Below, in pieces: positions 24,560 through 32,145 of a DNA stretch of 64,000 bases (its first letter is position 1; each line of letters begins with the position of its first letter). The DNA lies in contig DAINXV010000002.1 of NCBI GenBank assembly GCA_036749735.1, forward strand, positions 310,001-374,000. The letters run 5' to 3'. Source of the stretch: Lawsonella sp012842085 (GTDB lineage Bacteria; Actinomycetota; Actinomycetes; Mycobacteriales; Mycobacteriaceae). A program made the translations under genes and the position numbers. Under the pieces are notes generated by a model. It was not told where the DNA came from. It did no database searches and worked only from the letters and a program-made list of their open reading frames with translations.

Positions 24560-24589
24560 TTGGCAGACCATTATGGAGCCAGTTAGGCT
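24560..24589 (+). promoter_or_regulatory. Predicted promoter of the metallo-beta-lactamase gene
   Basis: TTGGCA (24560-24565) and TAGGCT (24584-24589) are 18 bases apart, with the predicted TTG start 28 bases downstream. The divergent cyclophilin promoter must lie in the same 123-base gap; TACTAT on the minus strand near 24530 is a candidate -10. Confidence 0.5.
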
Positions 24590-24616
24590 TATTTGCGGTG
24601 GAAGGAAGAACAAAAA

Positions 24617-25303
24617 TTGAGAATTGCAGCCTTTCCCGCAGGGGAATTTCAAACAAACTGTTACGTTGTCTCATCTGATACTGACTCCGAATGTGTCATC
24701 ATCGACCCAGGTCAGAATGCTTTTCCTAAAATAAAGAAAATCGTAGAAGAGAACGATTTACTGCCCACAGCAGTTTTCCTAACCCATGGTCACGCAGATC
24801 ACACTTGGAATGTCCCAGAAGTTACCAACGAGTGGGATATCCCCGTTTTTGCCGCCCAGGCGGATCATTTTATGGTTGTTGATCCTCTAGCAGGGGTGGG
24901 GCCGCTACTCGCCTCCATGTTTCCGCAGCATTCCTGGAACCCACCTAGCGACTTACGAGACTATCCTGCTACCGACTTCGAATACGCTAACCTTGCCGTA
25001 AAAGTACTTCCTTTACCAGGGCACACTCCAGGTGGGGTGGGACTCCTTATCCAAGACAAAGCAGCTGCACCGGAGAATATTGAGCAGCAACCAAAAGTTC
25101 TATTTTCAGGTGACACCCTGTTTAAAGGTGCGGTGGGCCGTACCGATTTGCCGGGTGGCGATAGTAAACAACTATTAGCGAGTATTGAAAAGGAACTTAT
25201 TCCTTTGGCGGATGACGTGGTGGTAGCGCCCGGCCATGGCGAAACATCAACGATGGCGCAAGAACGTGCCAACAATATCTATCTGGCTCGGTTCCGGAAT
25301 TAA
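24617..25303 (+). CDS. Metallo-beta-lactamase fold hydrolase, glyoxalase II-like
   Basis: 228-residue two-zinc hydrolase of the hydroxyacylglutathione hydrolase-like group (Rv2581c type). Metal ligands are in THGHADHTWNV (HxHxDH), PGHTPGG, the Asp of SGDTLFKGAVGR, and the His of APGHGE. The start is taken as a TTG at 24617 because GGAAGGAAG lies about nine bases upstream; an earlier in-frame TTG at 24593 lies before that site. In mycothiol-producing bacteria such enzymes may act on mycothiol thioesters, but the substrate cannot be read here. hisS follows, the same order as in related genomes. Confidence 0.88.
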   Translation: MRIAAFPAGEFQTNCYVVSSDTDSECVIIDPGQNAFPKIKKIVEENDLLPTAVFLTHGHADHTWNVPEVTNEWDIPVFAAQADHFMVVDPLAGVGPLLASMFPQHSWNPPSDLRDYPATDFEYANLAVKVLPLPGHTPGGVGLLIQDKAAAPENIEQQPKVLFSGDTLFKGAVGRTDLPGGDSKQLLASIEKELIPLADDVVVAPGHGETSTMAQERANNIYLARFRN

Positions 25304-25362
25304 TCTGCTTTTTAGGGATAATAAACAGACCAGCACTATTACAAAGGTAAGAAAGAGTAATT

Positions 25363-26634
25363 ATGGCTAAGGGATCAAAAACAAGCGGTTTTCGGGCACC
25401 GAAGGGTGTTCCGGACTATGTGCCTCCGCTGTCTCGTCATTTCGAGGCGGTTCGTGACGGTTTAATTGCCGCCATCCATCAGCATGGTTACTCGCTTATG
25501 GAATTACCGATTTTCGAGGAAACCGGATTATTTGCCCGCGGAGTGGGAGAATCCACCGATGTCGTCACAAAGGAGATGTACACCTTTGAGGATCGGGGAG
25601 GCCGGTCTTTAACCCTCCGTCCGGAAGGCACCGCAGGGGTCATGCGGGCTGTTATTGAGCATAATCTGGATAGAGGACAACTCCCTATCAAACTCATGTA
25701 TGCGGGACCTTTTTTCCGGTACGAGCGTCCGCAAGCCGGGCGCTACCGTCAGCTCCAACAAGTTGGTGCGGAAGCTATTGGAGTAGATGATCCAGCACTG
25801 GACGCCGAAGTAATTGCGATGGCTGACTCGGCGTTGCGTAGTTTTGGGTTGAAAGACTTCCGACTTGAATTATCTAGCCTTGGGGACTCCACCTGTCGTC
25901 CAGCGTATCGGGAAGCTCTTCAAGATTACTTATTCAAACTTCCCCTTGACGCTGAAACGAAGCAACGGGCAGAGATTAATCCCTTGCGCGTGCTGGACGA
26001 TAAGCGTCCCGAAGTGCAGGAAATGACAGCAGATGCGCCGCTCATGGTGGATTATTTGTCGCCGGAATGTAAAGAACATTTTGATACCGTGCGGCGCCTG
26101 CTGGACCGGTTAGAGGTTCCCTACACGTTGAATCCCCGCTTGGTGCGTGGGTTGGACTACTACACCAAGACAACTTTTGAATTCGTGCACGACGGATTAG
26201 GTGCGCAATCTGGCATTGGTGGGGGAGGCCGCTACGACGGCCTGATGGAAGTCTTAGGCGGACAGTCCCTGTCTGGAATTGGTTTCGGACTGGGTGTTGA
26301 TCGAATCTTATTGGCCTGCCAAGAAGAGGACTGCGTACCCGGTAGTGAAGCACACTGCGATGTCTTTGGAGTTCCGTTGGGTGACGACGCCAAAGCATAC
26401 TTAATGCCGATTCTGCAGCAGGTGCGTGCTTTAGGACTGCGCACTGACATGGTGTTTGGCAAGCGTGGCATGAAGGGTGCGTTTAAAGCTGCAGATCGGT
26501 CTGGAGCCCACTACGCACTAGTCGCTGGAGAAACAGAAATGGAGAATAACTCCGTTGTGCTGAAAAATCTGCGTGACGGACACCAGCAAGAAATGACTGT
26601 GTCGGAAGCGTTAAAAACGTTAAGCGATCAATAG
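25363..26634 (+). CDS. hisS: Histidine--tRNA ligase
   Basis: Class II synthetase charging tRNA-His. The 423 residues show motif 1 near the N-terminus, motif 2 in MYAGPFFRYERPQAGR, the histidine-binding segments GLDYYTKTTFEF and GGGGRYDGL, motif 3 in GIGFGLGVDRIL, and a C-terminal anticodon-binding domain. The ATG follows an AGAAAGAG ribosome site. The gene ends before a strong bidirectional terminator, so it is the last gene on this transcript. Confidence 0.96.
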   Translation: MAKGSKTSGFRAPKGVPDYVPPLSRHFEAVRDGLIAAIHQHGYSLMELPIFEETGLFARGVGESTDVVTKEMYTFEDRGGRSLTLRPEGTAGVMRAVIEHNLDRGQLPIKLMYAGPFFRYERPQAGRYRQLQQVGAEAIGVDDPALDAEVIAMADSALRSFGLKDFRLELSSLGDSTCRPAYREALQDYLFKLPLDAETKQRAEINPLRVLDDKRPEVQEMTADAPLMVDYLSPECKEHFDTVRRLLDRLEVPYTLNPRLVRGLDYYTKTTFEFVHDGLGAQSGIGGGGRYDGLMEVLGGQSLSGIGFGLGVDRILLACQEEDCVPGSEAHCDVFGVPLGDDAKAYLMPILQQVRALGLRTDMVFGKRGMKGAFKAADRSGAHYALVAGETEMENNSVVLKNLRDGHQQEMTVSEALKTLSDQ

Positions 26635-26636
26635 GC

Positions 26637-26684
26637 GCAAAAAATGAGAGGAGGGAGGCTTCAAGCCTCCCTCCTCACTTTTTG
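26637..26684. terminator. Bidirectional terminator between hisS and the zinc metallopeptidase
   Basis: A 12-bp perfect stem (GAGGAGGGAGGC with GCCTCCCTCCTC) closes the loop TTCAA. TTTTT follows on the plus strand and a run of six T follows on the minus strand, so it can end both converging transcripts. Confidence 0.93.
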
Positions 26685-26688
26685 CCCA

Positions 26689-27603
26689 TTAGATGTTGCG
26701 CCGTGAAGTTGTGGCATGGCACCGGTTAACGGAACCGTACTCATACCCAAGCATGAACGCCTTTAAGCGTTGTTCAGACGAACCGTGTGTCCACTTCGAA
26801 GAGTCCACGCGCAGATTAGATATCTCTTGAATGTGGTCGTCGCCGATGGCTTGTGCAGTCTGTTGGATCGCTTTTAGCTCTTGCGCTGTTAATGACTCCA
26901 GCATCGGAGTTTTGCGCGAATCATATTCGTTACTGGTGGCCCCGTGGAACCACAGTCCCGCAAAGCAGTCTGCCTCCAACTCAAGTTGTACAGATTTGGA
27001 TTGGGGCCCGGTGGCATTGGAACGACCCATCGTCAACCACCCCAAAACATTCTGAACGTGGTGGCCATATTCGTGCGCCACTACGTACATTTGGGCTGAG
27101 GGTGCGGAGGATCCCTGAAAACTGTTCTCCAGGGTGCGAAAGAAACTTAAGTCAAAATAGGCTGTGTTATCTGCGGAACAATAAAACGGTCCCACTTCAG
27201 CAGTTGCGTGCCCACAACCTGTATCAATGGCGTCTTTAAAGATTTTTGTATTGGGACGACGGTACTGTGTGTTTATTTGCTTGGGCAGCTGGTCTGACCA
27301 CACCGCATCGAGGCTGATAGTGGTAGCAACAATACGACACACCGGATCACGGTTGGCAGCTTCGGAGCCTTGTGCCTCACAGGCGTCAATTCGTTCTTGA
27401 AGCTCCTGAGCTGCCTGTGACGTGTATGAAGAATCACTACCGCCTTGGGTAGCAGGAATAATTCCCTGGGGATCCACACCCAAAAATATTGCTAATAACG
27501 CTATAAGTAGTGTGCCGACACCTCCGCCGACAGCCATACCGCGCCTGCCCCCGCCAGCTGACACGCGGCCACCCGACAGGGAACCGCCGCTTTGAAAGGT
27601 CAT
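26689..27603 (-). CDS. Neutral zinc metallopeptidase family protein (YpfJ-like)
   Basis: 304-residue membrane-anchored protein of the YpfJ/KPN_02809 family of predicted zinc metallopeptidases. The N-terminal 25 residues are Gly/Arg-rich and cytosolic, then a membrane helix (about 28-45), then an external domain with the HExxH-like motif VVAHEYGHHVQN and the later ELEADCFAGLW that should give the third ligand. AGGAAAG precedes the ATG at 27603. Related proteins lie next to aspS in mycobacteria (Rv2575). Proteolytic activity is inferred from the motif; substrates are unknown. Confidence 0.88.
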   Translation of the reverse strand: MTFQSGGSLSGGRVSAGGGRRGMAVGGGVGTLLIALLAIFLGVDPQGIIPATQGGSDSSYTSQAAQELQERIDACEAQGSEAANRDPVCRIVATTISLDAVWSDQLPKQINTQYRRPNTKIFKDAIDTGCGHATAEVGPFYCSADNTAYFDLSFFRTLENSFQGSSAPSAQMYVVAHEYGHHVQNVLGWLTMGRSNATGPQSKSVQLELEADCFAGLWFHGATSNEYDSRKTPMLESLTAQELKAIQQTAQAIGDDHIQEISNLRVDSSKWTHGSSEQRLKAFMLGYEYGSVNRCHATTSRRNI

Positions 27604-27738
27604 AAGCTTTCCTCTCTCCTTTGTGCCCTTAAATCTACCTCAAAAAAACAGTAGAATCGGATTGAGTTCGGTTCGGCGCAAACAAAAGAGTAGACTGTGC
27701 CGATGTATGCCCGTTCCCCTTTTTCGGAAAGGATTCTT

Positions 27739-29544
27739 GTGCTACGCACACATCTCGCAGGCGAACTCAACGCCGATAACACCGGTCAAACTGTAACCCT
27801 AACCGGATGGGTTGCGCGCCGACGTGACCACGGTGGAGTGATTTTTATTGACTTGCGAGACGCTTCTGGCGTTGCCCAGGTCGTATTTCGTGAATCAGAA
27901 GTAGCCGAGCAGGCACACCATTTGCGTTCCGAATACTGCCTTAAAGTTACTGGTCTAGTAGAAACTCGCCCCGAAGGATCTGAGAACCCCAATTTGTCTT
28001 CCGGTGACATTGAAGTAAACGTCACTGAGCTTGAGGTACTCAACGAGTGTGCGGCGCTTCCTTTCCAGATGGATGATGAGCCAGGTGAAGAAGTTCGCCT
28101 GCGGTACCGCTACCTCGACTTGCGTCGCGACAAACCTGCCGCTGACTTGCGGTTGCGGTCAAAAGTGAACGCAGCTGCGCGTAGAGTCCTGGAAAAGCAT
28201 GATTTTGTCGAAATTGAAACACCTACCATGACGCGGTCCACCCCAGAGGGAGCACGCGACTTTCTGGTTCCAGCACGTTTACAACCAGGCAACTTCTACG
28301 CCCTGCCGCAAAGCCCCCAGCTTTTCAAACAGTTGCTGATGGTTGCTGGAATGGAACGGTATTACCAGATTGCTCGCTGCTACCGCGACGAAGATTTTCG
28401 TGCTGACCGGCAGCCGGAATTCACCCAGCTGGATCTGGAGATGAGTTTTGTTGACCAGGAAGACATTATTGCTTTAGCTGAAGAGATCTTGGTTGCATTG
28501 TGGGACCTCATCGGTTACAAAATTAAAACCCCTATTCCGCGTATGACCTATGCGGAGGCAATGCGTCTCTACGGAACTGACAAACCCGACCTCCGGTTCG
28601 ATATTAAAATCACCGAATGCTCCGACTTTTTCGAGGGCACCCCGTTCCGCGTATTTCAGGCACCCTATGTGGGCGCTGTCGTGATGGAAGGTGGAGCTGA
28701 TCAACCCCGCCGGCAGCTTGACGCCTGGCAGGATTGGGCACGCCAGCGGGGAGCTAAAGGACTTGCCTACATCCTGGTTCAAGAAGATGGCGAGGTTACC
28801 GGACCGGTAGCTAAGAACATTTCCGATGAAGAGCGGGCGGGAATTGTTGAACATGTTGGAGCCCAGCCGGGTGACTGCATTTTCTTCGCTGCTGGTGAGG
28901 CGAAGCCTTCACGTGCACTGCTTGGCGCCGCACGCGATGAAATTGCTCAGAAACTAGGCCTTATTAAGGAAGGGGACTGGGCCTTCACCTGGATTGTGGA
29001 TGCTCCCCTTTTCGAACCCGCAGCAGATGCAAAAGCCTCCGGCGATGTTGCGCTTGGACACTCCAAGTGGACCGCAGTACACCACGCCTTCACCTCTCCT
29101 AAACCGAACTGCATCGACAACTTTGATGAAGACCCCGAAAATGCGCTCGCTTATGCGTTTGACATCGTTTGCAACGGAAACGAGATCGGTGGTGGATCTA
29201 TTCGTATCCACCAGCGTGACGTGCAAGAACGCGTATTTAAAGTGATGGGAATTGGTGCGGAGGAAGCCCAAGAAAAATTTGGCTTCCTGCTGGATGCTTT
29301 CAAATTCGGTGCACCTCCCCACGGTGGAATGGCCTTCGGATGGGACCGGATCACCGCACTTTTGGCGGGCGAAGATTCAATTCGGGAAGTCATTGCCTTC
29401 CCGAAGTCTGGTGGTGGCGTCGACCCGTTGACCAACGCGCCTGCGCCCATTACGCCGCAGCAGCGTAAAGAATCCGGTATAGATGCAAAACCGGCCAAGA
29501 AAGGCGAACGAAAGAAGAACGAGTCCGACCAGAAAAATGACTAA
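27739..29544 (+). CDS. aspS: Aspartate--tRNA ligase
   Basis: Class II synthetase with an N-terminal OB-fold anticodon domain (GWVARRRDHGGVIFIDLRD), the catalytic core with motif 2 (RCYRDEDFRADRQPEF), the bacterial GAD insertion, and motif 3 (GMAFGWDRITALL). Length is 601 residues. The frame is open from 27697, but the GTG at 27739 is chosen because GGAAAGGA lies five bases upstream and MLRTHLAGEL matches the start of relatives. The last 25 residues are Lys-rich. Mycobacterial AspRS is non-discriminating and also charges tRNA-Asn; whether that holds here was not determined. The stop overlaps the next gene by eight bases. Confidence 0.96.
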   Translation: MLRTHLAGELNADNTGQTVTLTGWVARRRDHGGVIFIDLRDASGVAQVVFRESEVAEQAHHLRSEYCLKVTGLVETRPEGSENPNLSSGDIEVNVTELEVLNECAALPFQMDDEPGEEVRLRYRYLDLRRDKPAADLRLRSKVNAAARRVLEKHDFVEIETPTMTRSTPEGARDFLVPARLQPGNFYALPQSPQLFKQLLMVAGMERYYQIARCYRDEDFRADRQPEFTQLDLEMSFVDQEDIIALAEEILVALWDLIGYKIKTPIPRMTYAEAMRLYGTDKPDLRFDIKITECSDFFEGTPFRVFQAPYVGAVVMEGGADQPRRQLDAWQDWARQRGAKGLAYILVQEDGEVTGPVAKNISDEERAGIVEHVGAQPGDCIFFAAGEAKPSRALLGAARDEIAQKLGLIKEGDWAFTWIVDAPLFEPAADAKASGDVALGHSKWTAVHHAFTSPKPNCIDNFDEDPENALAYAFDIVCNGNEIGGGSIRIHQRDVQERVFKVMGIGAEEAQEKFGFLLDAFKFGAPPHGGMAFGWDRITALLAGEDSIREVIAFPKSGGGVDPLTNAPAPITPQQRKESGIDAKPAKKGERKKNESDQKND

Positions 29545-30676
29545 AGTCACTCCGGAAAAAGCGTTAAGCCTCGGTACAGAAATCTTAACTGAGCGTGCCG
29601 GCACGCCCGTAACAATTAAACGCGCGCGCCCAATCCACTCAGATTCAGATGCTGTTCTGGTCCGCGGGGTAACTTCGAATACTACTTTTCTGCCAAAACA
29701 GAACATAGTTATTAAAGTTTTTCCGGAGCGTGGTGGGGATCGTGACGGCCTTCTTCTACGAGAAGTTGTGGGCTATCAATTCGTTGATTCTCTTTCCGCC
29801 GACCATGAGTTTGGCCCCAAACTCATCGCCTATGACCTTAGTAAACGGACCATCGTTCTGAGTGACCTAGGAGAATCCAAAACGCTGCAAGATTATCTTT
29901 CTGATGAAGATAATTCTGATAAAGCACCCCGCATCTTGGTGAACTTAGCTCGCCTTATTGGTCGGATGCAGTTAACAACAGCAGGCCGCGAAGAAGACTT
30001 CCATGCACTGCTGCATTTAGCAGAAGCAAAGACTGAGGGAGTTAAGGTTCCTTACTCCTCACAACTGCTAGCCAACTCGCTTTCGTCATTTCCCACACTG
30101 CTTGCAGACAAGTTGGGAGTAACTTTAGGCGAATATATTGCGGAACGCGGTGAGCACGCTACCCGCCGCGCCCTCAAAGGGAATTATCGAGCGTTTAGCT
30201 CTGCGGAATTAATACCCGAAAATATTTTGATCACAGCTGATGCCATTCAGCTTCTAGATTTCGCCTTCTGTGGTTTTCGGGACATTGGTGTAGACGTTGC
30301 AGCTATTCTATTAGGTTTTCCCTTCGACCCAGTGAAGTATCAGATCGATCATTCAGTGACGGATAAAATTGTGGCGGCCTGGGTTGAGGAAGTTGATTCA
30401 CTGTGGCCCCGGATGAGGAGAGCCCCCTCCGCACATCGACGCATTCTCGACGGAGCGCTTATCTGGGTGTGGCTGACAGTTCGCTGGGTTTTGGATTGTG
30501 AAGAATTTACCGAAGCACGCAACGCCGGGGAAACATCTCGTGACTTCCAAAATCTTTTAGATATCGCCCTCCGCAATCTGATTCGTTTCGATGAACTAGC
30601 TTCATATTGGGAGATGCCTGAGTATGCTGAACATGCCCGGGAAATAGCTGATAGGCTTCAACAACTCTTTAGCTAG
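29537..30676 (+). CDS. Aminoglycoside-phosphotransferase/kinase-fold protein with altered catalytic loop
   Basis: 379-residue cytosolic protein that looks like the APH/choline-kinase fold. VIKVF (K60) fits the ATP-binding lysine, REVVGYQ (E76) the helix-C glutamate, and LLDFAFCGFRDIGVDVA (D241) the metal-binding DFG-like segment. The catalytic loop, normally HGDxxxxN, reads SSAELIPEN (221-229). The histidine and aspartate are thus replaced by Ser and Glu while the Asn is kept. It may be a non-catalytic or weak kinase, or a family with its own loop. It overlaps aspS by eight bases and precedes rarA by 17, so it belongs to that operon. I do not recognise the exact family and assign no substrate. 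Confidence 0.72.
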   Translation: MTKVTPEKALSLGTEILTERAGTPVTIKRARPIHSDSDAVLVRGVTSNTTFLPKQNIVIKVFPERGGDRDGLLLREVVGYQFVDSLSADHEFGPKLIAYDLSKRTIVLSDLGESKTLQDYLSDEDNSDKAPRILVNLARLIGRMQLTTAGREEDFHALLHLAEAKTEGVKVPYSSQLLANSLSSFPTLLADKLGVTLGEYIAERGEHATRRALKGNYRAFSSAELIPENILITADAIQLLDFAFCGFRDIGVDVAAILLGFPFDPVKYQIDHSVTDKIVAAWVEEVDSLWPRMRRAPSAHRRILDGALIWVWLTVRWVLDCEEFTEARNAGETSRDFQNLLDIALRNLIRFDELASYWEMPEYAEHAREIADRLQQLFS

Positions 30677-30693
30677 AAAGAAAGGCCGCTGGT

Positions 30694-32076
30694 ATGGACG
30701 ATTCAATGCCGGGTCTTTTTGCTGCTGACTTAGGCAGCTCGGACGATACGTCAAGCGTTGCGCAAGCTCAACAAGCAAGTAAGCGTTCCGATGCGCCATT
30801 AGCGGTACGTATGCGACCCCGCACCCTAGATGAAGTAGTCGGCCAGGAGCATTTATTGGGCGAAGGTTCTCCATTACGGCGGCTTATCGAAGGCCACGGA
30901 GCAAACTCTGTCATACTTTTCGGTCCACCAGGCACCGGAAAAACTACCCTTGCGAGCCTTATTTCTGGAGCTACCAAAAGACAATTCGCGGAACTATCGG
31001 CTCTTACAGCTGGGGTTAAAGAAGTTCGGAAAGTTATTGATGATGCCCGTACCCGTCTAATACACGGTGTGGACACCGTCCTATTTATTGATGAAGTGCA
31101 TCGATTCTCCCGCAATCAGCAAGAAGCACTCCTCGCTGCGGTAGAAAACCGGATTGTGTTATTAGTAGCTGCCACTACTGAAAATCCGTCTTTTTCGGTG
31201 GTTTCACCGCTTATATCCCGCTCTCTCGTGCTGCAGCTCGAACCGCTGTCAGCCAAAGACATCCACACTGTGTTGGAACGAGCGATCGAGGATGAACGTG
31301 GCTTCGGCGGAAAACTCGAAGTTACTTCTGAAGCAATGGACATGCTTGTGCGGCTAGCCGATGGTGACGCTCGCCGTGCCTTAACGTATTTGGAAGCAGC
31401 TGCTGACGGGCGCTCCAACCCGGAACACGCACTTGAAGTGGCTGACGTTGAACGATCTACTCCCGATGCTTTGGCACGGTATGACCGTGACGGTGACCAG
31501 CACTACGACATTATTTCGGCTTTTATTAAATCTGTTCGGGGTTCAGACGTAGATGCCGCTCTGCACTATCTCGCTCGCATGGTAAGTGCGGGGGAGGACC
31601 CCAGGTTTATCGCGCGCCGGCTAATTATCCTAGCTTCGGAAGACATTGGAATGGCGGATCCCACGGCACTACCAACTGCAGTTTCTGCTGCGCAAGCAGT
31701 ACAGCTGATTGGTATGCCCGAGGGCAGAATTGTGTTAGCTCAAGCAACTATTCACTTAGCCACTGCTCCCAAATCGAATTCCGCGATTACCGCTATTGAT
31801 AGTGCATTAAAAGATGTGAAGAAAGGTCACACGGGAAGCGTGCCTCGTCATTTGCGCGACGGACACTATGAGCAAGCAAAAGATTTGGGAAACGCCATTG
31901 GGTACCAATATCCGCATTCCACAGCGGACGGAATATTGGCCCAACAGTATCCTCCCGATGATCTAGTTGGTAAAGACTATTACCGGCCCACCGAACATGG
32001 GGTTGAAAAACGAATTTCCGCATATCTGCCCAAGTTACGCAGAATTGTGCGCGACCATCCGGATAAGACCGAATGA
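30694..32076 (+). CDS. rarA: Replication-associated recombination protein A (AAA+ ATPase)
   Basis: RarA/MgsA/WRNIP1-type ATPase that acts at stalled replication forks. The 460 residues contain Walker A LFGPPGTGKTTLAS, Walker B LFIDEVHRFSRNQQEALL, sensor segment AATTENPSFSV, and the C-terminal tetramerisation domain with SAFIKSVRGSDVDAALHYLARM. The first 30 residues are a less conserved linker where the clamp- or SSB-interacting tail may sit. AAAGG precedes the ATG by eight bases. It lies between aspS and alaS, as in many actinobacteria. Confidence 0.95.
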   Translation: MDDSMPGLFAADLGSSDDTSSVAQAQQASKRSDAPLAVRMRPRTLDEVVGQEHLLGEGSPLRRLIEGHGANSVILFGPPGTGKTTLASLISGATKRQFAELSALTAGVKEVRKVIDDARTRLIHGVDTVLFIDEVHRFSRNQQEALLAAVENRIVLLVAATTENPSFSVVSPLISRSLVLQLEPLSAKDIHTVLERAIEDERGFGGKLEVTSEAMDMLVRLADGDARRALTYLEAAADGRSNPEHALEVADVERSTPDALARYDRDGDQHYDIISAFIKSVRGSDVDAALHYLARMVSAGEDPRFIARRLIILASEDIGMADPTALPTAVSAAQAVQLIGMPEGRIVLAQATIHLATAPKSNSAITAIDSALKDVKKGHTGSVPRHLRDGHYEQAKDLGNAIGYQYPHSTADGILAQQYPPDDLVGKDYYRPTEHGVEKRISAYLPKLRRIVRDHPDKTE

Positions 32077-32145
32077 GACTCGGCTTAGCCAAAGGGTAAA
32101 CTAAACAATTAAGAATTTCTTTAACGAACAAATAAGGACGGCTCC

